DNA from: Clarireedia homoeocarpa
Taxonomy: Eukaryota > Ascomycota > Leotiomycetes > Helotiales > Rutstroemiaceae
Assembly (NCBI GenBank): GCA_001465935.1
Contig: LNKV01000027.1
Location: 718,395-782,394, forward strand
DNA length: 64,000 bases
Direction: 5' to 3'
Shown here: positions 49,390 to 60,400 of the stretch, one piece after another
Position numbering within the stretch: position 1 is the stretch's first letter
Layout: the number at the start of each line of letters is the position of its first letter
Notes under the pieces: generated by a model
What the model was told of the DNA's origin: nothing
Databases searched by the model: none
The model's input: the letters and a program-made list of their open reading frames with translations, nothing else
Program-made: the position numbers and the translations under genes

Positions 49390-51003
49390 ATGGATAGAAT
49401 CTACAATGAGTCATATCGAATTTTGTCGGATCGATATTTGAGGTTGAGAGACTCGTCTGAACTATCTAATGCAATCAATCTGAGGTCGAATGATCGCAAG
49501 AGTCTCTTTGCTGCTGCCTTGGATGGGTGGATACCGGATGCTTCTCAATGCCAAAATAGCCCTACCTTCCAGGATGGAGCAACAAGTACTGAATATCAAA
49601 ACGACAGAAGCTGGGATATCTCTGCTTCGGGTGGCTTCCCCGCTCATGAAAACATTTTCAAGGCGGTAAATCTCCCGGAGCCCCGTACTAGCCGACCTCG
49701 CGTTGGTCACACCAAGTCCAGAAGGGGTTGTTATAACTGTAAGAAAAGGAAAGTCAAGGTAATTTTCTCATGATTTGTACTCCCTTGCTATAAATTAACA
49801 GTTTTAGTGCCAGGAAACCTATCCTTCTTGTCAAAACTGTGTGCGCAATCAGCTACCGTGCAGTTACCCCGCTCTTCAACCGTCAAAAAGCCATGCAAAA
49901 GTCCAATTGTTAGGTCCAAAACCTTACGGAAACCTTCAATCAACTCCAACTACGTTTTCTCTAGATGATATGCGGCTCTTTCATCATTTTCTGCTTCATG
50001 CCCATCCTCATCTGCCAGTCGGAAGTTCTTCAGCATGGATTTGTCAAGTTCCATTGCTTGCGCATCATGTGTGTCAGCCTTTGTGCCTTTCGTTTATTTA
50101 TGAAAAATAATTCATGATTAACATTTAGTTGCTATAGAATCCTTACTTGATGCATGCCATGCTTGCTCTCTCCGCATCACACCTAATTGAAAACAGTCCC
50201 TCAGCCGGCTCGATCCCCCGACTTTACACTTCGTCTCTACGTCATCGTATTCAGGCAATTAGCGGACTCTCACAGATTCTCAAATCTACTGGTGCTTTCT
50301 TGCTATCACACAGTGAATCTATCCAAGCCACAATATATGTTCTTCTCTTCCAATCATGCTACGTACCCGACCTGGCAGGCTTCTTCGAGTTTCTCCACTT
50401 CTCTCGTGGCTACGAGGTTTTGCGTACATCCATTTTTTGCCAAAATCACACAAAAAGATTATGCTTTGATAATAATGGCAACCATTGGACACTCATGAGT
50501 TCGCGGTTGGTTGATTTACCTCAAGTACCGAGGGAATTCGTAGACGATGCTGAGAAGTCCTTACAAATGCTGACTGACATGTGTGGCACGTGCCGGGTCA
50601 GTCGCCAGCTCCTTAGCATGCTTTTTGATGTTGTGGCAGCACTGAAGAGCTCCTCGCTCATGAGTAGGTTATTCACATATCTTTCGCCTTTATTTCGCAA
50701 CCCAATGCTCATATGTGCGTAGCCTACTTCAAGTTCGTCGAAATTTATCTTGCAATAAGTAAAATGAACCACCACACATTCGCAGTATTCTTTGATAACA
50801 AAAACAAGGTTGCAATGGTTTTAATAGCTCACTTTCTCGCTGTACAGAATTTGATAATGCCTATTTTGGATCGTGAAACAGCATGGGATGGCTCCGGCGT
50901 GAGCATTGTCAGGGCAAATAAACAATGGATCGGCGCAATTGTACAAGATGCGGGTGATGAATTCGGGGCTTTTTTGGACTGGCCAAGAACGACAGCAAGA
51001 TAA
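49390..51003 (+). CDS. Zn2Cys6 transcription factor
   Basis: This is a fungal binuclear zinc cluster regulator acting in the nucleus. Exons 49390-49758, 49808-50068, 50138-50663 and 50723-51003 give 478 residues. The cluster C-x2-C-x6-C-x6-C-x2-C-x6-C spans the first intron: CYNCKKRKVK in exon 1, then CQETYPSCQNC and a final Cys in exon 2, about residues 114-141. It is not N-terminal; about 110 residues with a conserved-looking helix precede it. The YLMHAMLALSASHL block is typical of the fungal TF domain found in Upc2-like and related C6 proteins. The last intron (50664-50722, 59 bases) removes an apparent stop. Targets are unknown, and it lies 2.9 kb from the decayed NRPS. Confidence 0.85.
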
Positions 51004-51127
51004 TGCTGAAATCTAGATATTCTTATTTAAACACATCGATCCTGTTCGTGTGAAATTAGAACGACATTATTTCCTGGCCACATGCCTCTTGTCCTTCTAC
51101 ATCGGTCCTGCCAATCCAAATCTATAA

Positions 51128-51480
51128 TTATGCCTTGAAAGATTTACCAAAAAGCTTCCTACAGTCTTCCGGAATGACTTCCGGACACTATAGCGAAGCA
51201 AAATGACCTCCGGTGTCACATTCTATCAGTGAGGTTAGTGCTGCTCAATATTCCACACAACATCCATCACTGCTTGGTTGAAAAGCAAAACTCACCATTA
51301 TAGAAAACCAAATCTCCAGTTCTTTCCACGCCCCTCTTCGTCCCAGGTTCAGTATCCCACAAGAAGCTTGTATAACCCAATGGCATTGTAACTCTATTTC
51401 CCTCCGCCACTGGGATTTTCCGAACTCTGAATGTGCCAAGTTCTCGTAGTACGGGAGCAAAAGACGTCATGAGCATTCTC
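51128..51480 (-). pseudogene. C-terminal remnant of an epoxide-hydrolase-like alpha/beta hydrolase
   Basis: Read on the minus strand, a short exon with VTMPLGYTSFLWDTEPGTKRG and NLVFYN-like sequence (here DLVFYNG) leads, over an intron-like step (GTGAGT...GAGCAG), to GGHFASL. That block holds the catalytic-histidine motif GGHFA of epoxide hydrolases. A stop directly follows in place of the expected Glu, then CPE and a tail ending at 51128. No N-terminal two thirds is present: upstream, the frame runs straight into the 25-bp minisatellite. It is a fragment with no function. Confidence 0.65.
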
Positions 51481-51485
51481 AGGAT

Positions 51486-51835
51486 GGATTCGCAGAAGAT
51501 TTTACAGAAGCATTCGCGGAAGTATTTGCAGGACGGGTTCGCAGAAGCATTCGTGGGACGGGTTCGCGGAAGTATTCGCAGGACAGGTTCACAGAAGCAT
51601 TCATGGGACGAGTTCGCGGAAGATTTTACAGAAGCATTCGCGGAAGTATTCGCGGAAGTAGTTGTAAGATAGGTTCGCAGAAGATTGTATCGAATCATTC
51701 GTGGGACAGGTTCGCCGGAGCATTTGCAGGACAGGTTTGCCAGAGCATTCGCAGGACGGGTTCGCAGAAGTATTCGTAGGATAAGTTCGCGGAAGATTAT
51801 ATAGAAGTATTCGTAGGATAGGTTTGCCTGTACTT
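51486..51835. repeat. Degenerate 25-bp minisatellite
   Basis: About a dozen imperfect units near TTCGCAGAAGCATTCG plus TGGGACGGG follow each other, alternating cag/cgg, gca/gta and other variants. Some units are enlarged by an inserted gattttacagaagca segment. The array begins exactly where the epoxide-hydrolase remnant loses its coding sequence. Confidence 0.85.
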
Positions 51836-52911
51836 TAGTTCAGCTTATTATAGACAAGGAGCTTTGAAAGTATTATATTCACTATTCAATATGATTCTAA
51901 TTCCAAATTCGTTTCTTCCACTTTCTTATTTCTTCTTTTTTTCTTCCCCTTTTCTTTTCTATTTCCTTTTTATCAACAGCCTCAAATAACAATAAACAAT
52001 AGTAACAACTTCATTTATCTCTTTTCATTAATACTATTCTCACTTATACTTATAATAATATCTGCTGTTTAGAACAGTAGTAAAAAGGTGAGATTTTCAC
52101 AGTTCGACTATAGTTCTAAGAGGTAAACGAGATAACTGATTTCTGTTAAATAGCAGATAGAACTAAGCAATTTACACTTCAGCCTTAGTAAGATCTTTTT
52201 CAACGATATCCCTATTAGCAATATTCCTTTCTGCAATATTCCCCTTCGCAATATCCCCCTCAACTATATCCTTTCCAGACAAATACTCTGTAACAAAGGG
52301 AAAGACAAGCTCTACTTGCAAGAATAGTAGAAATCAATACTGCTATTGAATATAATCAAGAATATAAGAGATAAGTAATCAATCTACAATATTTTCTTCT
52401 ACTTCTTCTCCGACAACCCCTTCCAATCAATAGATATCGGTAGTTACTTTCTAACAATTTTATAAATTATATTCGCTTCTAGACAGCTCCGGAGATTCTT
52501 AATTGAGTATTATTTAGTGATTTAGCTATTATAGTTTGTATCTATCTTTGGATATAGAAAATAAAATCTTTGATTATCAGAGAAAGTTCTTTGTTGAAAA
52601 TATAGTATCGTTGTCTTCTGAGATTGGATTGGGACTTTTGAGCTCTCGGCCTGTTCTTCGGTATCGAAATATTATAGCTTGTCGGAATTCTCGTAGAACA
52701 CGATCCTCGTACGCGATTGTAGCGAGAGATCCTACTATATAGTTGGAAGATAGAATTGATGAAGAATATTATAAGAGAAAAAGGTAGCTACCAGTCCTAT
52801 GATATTCGCAGAACTTTGTGCTGTCATCATGAAGGCTAGCTGTTTCTCTCTCCATATCTACCTGATGAATCTATCTCCCTCTAATATCTTAGTGTTGGAA
52901 TGTAGGCCTTC
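51836..52911. other. A+T-rich gene-free stretch
   Basis: Low-complexity T- and A-rich sequence with a repeated phrase around 52200-52275 (caatatcccc/caatattccc variants). No gene is seen. Confidence 0.6.
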
Positions 52912-52972
52912 AGGCATGCAAGAGCCTATGGAATGTCTGGGTCTAGGCATGCAAGAGCCTATGGAATGTCTG
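52912..52972. repeat. 28-bp direct repeat, two exact copies plus a partial third
   Basis: aggcatgcaagagcctatgg plus aatgtctg occurs at 52912-52939 and 52945-52972 (period 33). A shortened copy (agcctatggaatg) follows at about 52988-53000. Confidence 0.85.
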
Positions 52973-53301
52973 ACTTCAGGATCGCAAAGCCTATGGAATG
53001 AGGCTTGGAATGCGATGCCTGGAATGACCCCAGGATTGAGGGCTCGGAATGCGAGGCCTGAAGGGCCTATAAATATAGCTAGTCCTTCCCACTGTAGATA
53101 GTGATAAGAAACCAAGCAAGTTATCCTATGCCAGTTAGTCGAATAAGCATCATTTGCACCCATTGTTGAATCCATTAAAGCCTATAAGCAGTACATTTAG
53201 TGTACTACCCGCTGGAACCTATCGCCACGCCGCAACAAATATACAAGACCCCCGTTCTTCGATTTTATCAGCAGCATTGCTAGGCAACGAGCAGTCCGGG
53301 G

Positions 53302-53429
53302 CCTCAGGCAGCCAAATAAGGCCTCGAATCGCGAACGCTTAATAGGGCTTTATTTAACAGCTTGAGGCACCCTCAGGGAGTCAAATAAGGCCTCTAATCG
53401 CTAATATTTAATAGGGCTTTATTTAACAG
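53302..53429. repeat. 59-bp tandem repeat, two copies
   Basis: A block with aaataaggcct and taatagggctttatttaaca occurs at 53302-53360 and 53371-53429. The second copy has lost several G and C bases of the first, and the sequence beyond it is almost pure A+T. Confidence 0.8.
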
Positions 53430-54682
53430 TTTAAAGTACTATTAGAATTTGTTTTACTAGAAGTTCCTTATATATATATTTTTTTTTAAAGTATTTATAT
53501 ATTCGAAGAGAAATAAAAGAGCCGGGCGTAATTAAAATAATTATATAAAATAACTAAATATCAATATTTCGAGAAATATAATAATAAAATAAATATAAAA
53601 AATATTCTAATAGAATAAAATATATAATAAATAGTTTCAATATAAATAAAATTTTATATTTTATTATTATTATTTTAAAAACTTTTTTATAACGAGATCC
53701 GATGGAGAGGAATAGGACACAACTTCATCATCCTCGTCCCCTTTGGAAATATCGCTACACAAGAGCATTGTTAGTATTGTTATTCATACGAATATTCGTT
53801 CTTTCTATACGATCGTGGTATATGGAAATTGGTTTGGCGCTTCAATCAAAATGCGTTGCCATCATATACTCGGTACCAGTTGCGGTCATGCTACAGCTCT
53901 TGAAGATGTGAATCATAGTGCTCAGACCTTGCCCTTCCTTCTAAGCATCCTGATTGTTGATCCGCTGCATCTTGCTGATGTGATAAGAAGCTTTTAGTTA
54001 CTCCCACTTCTATTCTATAACTTCCCCGTAGATGCGTGGACGGGCTTCCACTTGCGCTTTCTTACCCCGTGAATGTCATTGCAATGTTGCGAATAATATT
54101 GTACCCCATTGCAGTAGAGCAAGCATTCTAGTTGAATAGCTCTATTTACGTTATAATCGACTGCTACAAACACTGGCTTAGGAAGTCTTGTATCTTGATT
54201 CAACTTCCCTTTCATCACTATTTCCCAGTTCATTGGAGTGATGACTGATAAGTGAGTTGGCGTAATCAATTGTTGGAAATTCAGTATGCTTAAAAAAAAA
54301 AAAAAAAAAACATTGGCTGGCAAATAATATGATTACGATCCTGAATGAATGAATAAGTCATTCAGATGCCGCTGGTGGTTGTCTGGGTGGAGGGTGCGGC
54401 AACATCCTCTTGCCGATAATTGCCTAGGACTTCGAATACCAAAAGGTTCGACCCTCTTTATGCCTCCAATGGACTATGTGGATCGAAAGGGAATAATTCA
54501 TCAGCTATTTTGATCGCGATGTAAGAGGAAAATGGAGTCGCTATCTCACACACAAAGGAACTTCGCAATGCTCTTTGTTTATCAGAACATTGAAAGGCTG
54601 ACCATAGTTCACTGCACGCCGAACCAGACACTCAATAAGTCCCAAATCTAGTCGCAAATTCATACCATTTCAGGTCACGGGG
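53430..54682. other. A+T-rich patch and gene-free stretch
   Basis: Bases 53430-53695 form a small, nearly G/C-free patch. The rest holds frames without motifs and a run of 19 A at 54292-54310. Confidence 0.6.
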
Positions 54683-55147
54683 ATGGCGAAATCGAAAGCA
54701 CAACCGCAGAGTCTAAGGCGCCAAGCACATCACACAAGTTATTTATCTCGCTGCAAGGAGGAGAATGTCAAATATGAAAGGCCACAAGCAACGGCACCAA
54801 AAGAAGCAGTCAGCGACGCCTCCGCCGTCCAAACCCCCCCAGAATTCCAAAACCCCACCACCACATACCTCCCCCATCCCCTTACCACTGCACCACCACT
54901 CCTCCACTCAATCCTCGAACTCCCTCCCGGACCAGCCTTCGCACAAACCACATCTACCTGGGGGAGGGGGATGGGAAGTGATGCGGATGGACTGCCGGGA
55001 CCAGGAGAGCTGGAGGGGGAGATCACACCGTGGGATATTGCGAGAGTCGTTCTATATCCGCTGAAAATGCTCTGGAATTTTTCTTTGAATGCCTGGCATT
55101 GGTTACAAAGAATATACGGAAATGGAAGAAGATATAAGGATCGTTGA
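54683..55147 (+). CDS. Hypothetical small protein, possibly longer
   Basis: An open frame from the ATG at 54683 encodes 154 residues. It has a basic start, a Pro/Thr-rich middle (TYLPHPLTTAPPLLHSILELPPGP) and a conserved-looking end (ITPWDIARVVLYPLKMLWNFSLNAW). No family is recognised. In another frame, directly downstream, an acidic EDTE-repeat segment (about 55095-55277) and, after a TAG, a well-formed tail (RDGSYYWDFDAARRG..., stop 55395-55397) look like coding sequence too. The gene may therefore once have run to 55397 and be frameshifted, or have an intron I cannot place. Confidence 0.5.
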   Translation: MAKSKAQPQSLRRQAHHTSYLSRCKEENVKYERPQATAPKEAVSDASAVQTPPEFQNPTTTYLPHPLTTAPPLLHSILELPPGPAFAQTTSTWGRGMGSDADGLPGPGELEGEITPWDIARVVLYPLKMLWNFSLNAWHWLQRIYGNGRRYKDR

Positions 55148-56830
55148 AGATACAGAAATCGCTGAAGATACAGAGAAGGAAGAAGATACAGAAAGGGAAC
55201 ACCATTTTACAGATCCCGCCACGTATCCACTTCTTCCCCCGCGTAGTTCGTTAGAGGGCTTACAGTTTCCTGAAGCATAGGTTCTTCGGGATGGATCATA
55301 CTATTGGGATTTCGATGCTGCTCGGAGGGGAATGGAATCGAGAGTTCGCACTGCGTTGATCAAAATGTTGCTGGACGAGGAAGAAGCCACAGTGTAGGAC
55401 TTAGTGTACGATTAGTGATACGGTGGCTGATATTGAGGATTATATATGCACGTATGTACGTAGGAATTCGATATTATATACAGATATAGATATTCGCTAA
55501 GATTAGTAATATTGAGGATATACTAAAATACCAGAATACAGTATATTCCTTAGAGTTCAGGAATTTGAACTTCCTGATTAAGCAATTATAAAGCTAGAGA
55601 AAAGAGCTCTGCTTCTTCCCTCTCCCCTCAGTCTGCTTTCTCTCTCCCCGGTCTGCTGTCTCTCTTCTTAACCTACTTTCTCTCTTTTCAACCTACTTTT
55701 TTCTTCAAGAAGTACTAGTATTAGCAACTAGCTAAAGGTAATCAGCTAAAAGCTTTATATTCTATCAAGTATTCTAGTATTTCAGCATATTGCTAATATT
55801 AATAGTATTTTAATTGAAACTAAGTATTATTAGTAATATAGAATCTAATACTCCTTACTAGATATATATCCTTAAGGATCTATATATATCACTATAGTGG
55901 GGCGTATACGAAATACTGAAAATACTAAGTCCTACACTGAGAAGCTATGAGTTTGAGGGAAAGGGAGGTACGTGGAGGTTTAACACCTCCGTCATCAATT
56001 AGATCCATTTCACCTAGCTTACGGGCTCGGCTAGCTAAATTGAAAGAATAAGCAAGGTTTCCCTTGGACACGTCGACGGTTCCGAATTATCCGTAGGATG
56101 AATAAGGCGTTCTCGTTGAATCCACGGTGGCTGAGGCTTGACATAGTACGTGTCAGGTGTAAAAGTACGGAGTATTGCTCATGTCGCATTGGTGAGTGAA
56201 GTACGCGGTCCCTGCCGAGTAAGCCGGCCGGATTATGAGTGAAGTTCATACGGAGCGCTAACCCCGAGAAGCGAGGAACAACGGGGGCGAATGGGTAACG
56301 AGGCGAGGTACATATATGTAACTACCTTGCAACAGAGAGAGTATTTTTAAAGTTATATGCGAAAATGAACAAATCGATAACTCATAACTTATGATGTACA
56401 AAATGAAGCTTTATATGACCTGATAAAAGCATTTTTTATAGGTATTTGGAAAACCTTCCAAGAAGACGGGACTACCGGCTTAAATAACAGAGCTGATACG
56501 TAAGACAAATGAGCAAGGAGGCTGAGAAGCTTAGGAACCACTACGTAATGCTTCGCCGTACGCATCCTTCTCCTCCTCATACATCAATGTCACTCTGCCT
56601 CCAAGATAAAAATAAGAACGCTTCAGGTTCTTTGTTGGTATATCAGAAAAGTCCCGAAGAAAGGCGCAGATGAAATACAGCATGTTTTGTTCACGCAACA
56701 AAGAGAAATCGAACAAATGACCTATTTACCCTCATAAATACCTGTTCGACAACCTCCATCCCATTCCATTTACCGAATTCGCAGCTCATCACCAAGAACC
56801 ACAAACAAAAAATACACATACACCAAAAGA
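55148..56830. other. Gene-poor stretch with low-complexity sequence
   Basis: After the possible gene tail (to 55397) I see no gene. About 55618-55705 has four imperfect pyrimidine-rich units (tctctctt, aacctacttt). Bases 55861-55890 form a near-perfect 30-base palindrome around cttaag. The right end is the promoter of the gene at 56831. Confidence 0.55.
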
Positions 56831-57199
56831 ATGGCGCTCTCCCCCGCCTTACGCGAAGGGATCATAGCCCTCATCGTCGTCATACTTGCGATCGTCTTCG
56901 TCATGATCTTCGTCCTCTTCGTCCCACGCTGGGCCTACTTCAAGATCAAAAATCACCCACACATAATTGGTAAGTCCCAACCCCAGGGAATGAAATCCTA
57001 GTGGACAGAGGGTGATAATGCACTTGCTAATCTTAAAGTAGATATAGCGCGGAAACGAGAGGAGAGAAGCCTGGAGATGGAAAAGATCGGGATAGAAGAT
57101 GATCTGGAGAATACGAAAGAACGGACTTCGAGACAGATGGGTAGGCCGATACTGGCGTTTGTGGCGGCTGGGGATAGGTATAATAGAGGTCGGTTTTGA
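56831..57199 (+). CDS. Small single-pass membrane protein
   Basis: Exons 56831-56969 and 57039-57199 give 99 residues. A strongly hydrophobic helix (about residues 10-33: IIALIVVILAIVFVMIFVLF) precedes a basic, charged tail with two acidic-basic patches. The intron has GTAAGT and TTAAAG ends, and the split Val codon fits. No family is recognised. Composition and clean splicing support a real gene; it is the last one before the A+T block. Membrane topology (N-out or N-in) is not clear. Confidence 0.72.
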
Positions 57200-57443
57200 G
57201 GGTAGACGCTGGCGTAGGGAGGTGCGCGATGATGAAACGCGAGCACGCGAGGTAGACGTGCATAATCTTTTTTCTTTCTATATTGTATAATATAGAATTT
57301 TAGATGAATAATGAATTCAGGCAAACATCAAAGACTATGTCTAATTGAAAGTAACTCAGTGTACATCGTCGTGACCCTTCACTCACCGCTTACATGTTAC
57401 GAATCTTGTCTTCTGAGTCACGTGGAAGTGGTCAGGTCACGGG
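57200..57443. other. 3' region of the membrane-protein gene and edge of the A+T block
   Basis: Ordinary composition with no gene. The last 60 bases hold gtcacgtgg and gtcacggg and lead directly to the inverted repeat at the block edge. Confidence 0.5.
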
Positions 57444-57472
57444 ATACTATTAGTTGGCGGACCTAATAGTAT
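57444..57472. repeat. 10-bp inverted repeat at the edge of the A+T block
   Basis: The arms atactattag and ctaatagtat (57444-57453 and 57463-57472) are perfect complements with a 9-base spacer (ttggcggac). The base composition changes abruptly directly after it. Confidence 0.8.
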
Positions 57473-60400
57473 TATTATAAGTTTATTATTAAAAATAGTT
57501 ATATAGGAAATCGATAGTTAAATAATAAATAATAAATTATAATTAAAGTTAATTAATTAAATTAAATATAAAATTCTATATATTAAAAAATATTATTTAT
57601 TTATAGAAATTTTTATTCTTTATAATTTTATTAGTATTATAAAACTTATTAATAAAAATATTAATATTAATTAAAATATTTTTTATTTTTTAAATATTTT
57701 CTTTATAAAATATTATTTTTTTATTATAATTAATAATAAATAAATATATAATAATAAAATAATAATTAATTAATTTATTTCTTTTAAAATTTTTTAATTT
57801 TATTTATAAAAATTATTAAAAATTAAAAAACTAAATTAATTATATAAATTAAAAGTATTAAATAATTTAGATTAAATTATTATTTTATATAAAAGTTAAT
57901 ATTTATAATATAATTAAGATTTTTACTATTTAATTTTTTTTTAATTTTATTATTATATTAAATATAAATTAATAATAAAAATAATATTTAATAATATTAT
58001 TAATATAATTAAATAATCTTTTTATAATATATTTTTAAATTTAAATTTTAAATTATAATAAATAAAGAAAAAATAATATTATTTTTAATTATATAATATT
58101 TTTATTAAAAATCTTTTAAAAATAATTATTTAATTAAATATATTTCTAATAAAAATAATAAATTTTATTTAAATAAATTAATAATCTTTTTAAAAAATAA
58201 TATTAGATTTTTATAATAATATTTAAAAGTTTAATATATATATATTTTAAATATATAACTTAATAAATTATATATAATTTATTAATATATATAAACTTTT
58301 AAAATCTTTAAAATTATTTTAATTTTTTAATTATAAATTTTAAGATTATTTAATACTTTTATTAATAGTTTTATTATATTATTTATAATTTAATTTACTT
58401 TTTTAATTATATTAATAATCTTTTAAATAATATTAATAATTTATTTTTTTTATTTTTAAATTAATAAGATTTTCTAAATAATAAAAATAAATTTATTTTA
58501 ATATTATTAATATTTAATATTATTTTTTAAAACTTTAATTAATTTATATATTTTATAAACTTTTAAAAATATAATATATTAAATATCTTCTTTTTATTTT
58601 AATAAAAATTAATAAAACTATTTTATATTAATTAAATTTTCTAGTTTATTTTTTTATAATATTTTATAAAATATTATAATTATTCTTAATATTTAATTTA
58701 ATATTTAAAATATTTTTAAAATCGGTTAAATATTATATTAAATAAAAATAAATTCTTTTTAAACTTTTATTATTTATTTTTTTATATTATTATTATTATA
58801 AAATCTATTTTTATTTTTATTTTTTATATTTTTATTTTTTTAATTTAATTAAAATATTAATATTAAGTTTAAAAATAAATATTATTAAAATAAAAATAAA
58901 ATTATTTAAAAGAATTATTTTAAATTAATTATAAATTTCTACTTTCTAAATCTTACAATAATTATATTATTATAAAAGTTTAAATAAATAAAAATTTAAA
59001 TAAAGATTTAAATAATTATATTAAAAAATTAAATAAAAAAGTAATTATTATTATAATTAACTATTAAATATAATTTATTTAATATCTTTTAATTATTATT
59101 TTTATATTTAATTATATAATTTATAATAATCTATTTCTTTATAATAATTATATAATTTATTGTCGCGATAATATAATATAGTTTTAATAATATTTAATTA
59201 ATAAATTTTTAAATAATAAAAAGTTTATTATTTAATTATAAAAAATTTAGTTTTAATTATAATAAAAAACTATAATAAAAAATTATATATATAATAATAT
59301 ATTATAAAAAAAGATTATATTATTTTTAAAATTAATTATTAAAAAATTAAAAAAATTAAAAAACTTTTAAAATTTATATATATATAATAATTATATAAAT
59401 TATATATTTAATATATATATATATTAAATATATAATAAGACTACTAATAAAGATACTAAATAACTTTAGAATATTAAATTATAGAATTAAAACTATATAT
59501 AAGAAAAGAGATTTTATATAATTTAAAACTTTAAAGTTTATATAAAATAATATTCTATAAAGAAATATCTTAGTTAGACTAATATACTATATATATAATT
59601 TTATATAAATTATTATATTACTTCCTCTTTTAATAAAACTCGTTCTTGAATATCTAAAAAGAATAATTTAAAGTTAATAAAGAAAATAAATTAAAAGAAA
59701 TAAAGAAGCTTTTATTTAAATTAATTATTCTTTAATCTATTTATTAGTCTCGATTATATTTAAGTTTATTAACTTAGTAGTTTATTATAAATATTAATAA
59801 GACTATATATAAAAGTATTAAAAATATAATAATTACTAAGTTAATAGAATAATAAATATAGATATAAATTAATAAAAAGAAGAGTTATTAAAATATTATA
59901 TAAAATATATAAATTCTTTGAAATTAATAAGTTTATCTAATTAATTATCTAATTATTATAATATTATTTAGTTTAAGTTTAAACGAAAAATATTAATTTT
60001 CTAATTATTATTTTAGTTTTTTTTACTTACTTTATATAAGATATATTGAAATCTAGTAATATAATTATTTAAAGAATTAGTATCTTAATAAACTATATAA
60101 AAATAAATAAGAGTTTTTTTAATATAATAAAAGTTCTTATATATAAAAGTAAGAGTTTTAAGAATATCTTTATAATTGAAAAAAGATTTATTAATAAAAA
60201 GTAAGATTTAAATTTAAATAAAAGATTTAAAGTTTAAGAAGATATAATAGAATTTAATAGTATTATTTTTTATAACTTTATTATTAATTTAAAACTTAGT
60301 TTTAATAATAAGTAGTTAGATATTAAAATAAGAACTATTAAATTTATTTAAGTTTTATAACTTAAATCACTTAAATATTAAATAAAAGTAAAGAGAATAA

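Noticed and set aside
51433..51672. Frames crossing the minisatellite on both strands
   Set aside because: They are products of the 25-base period in a stop-poor repeat and encode only repeated phrases.
51486..51835. CRISPR array
   Set aside because: Eukaryotic context; units abut with no unique spacers and vary gradually, as in a minisatellite.
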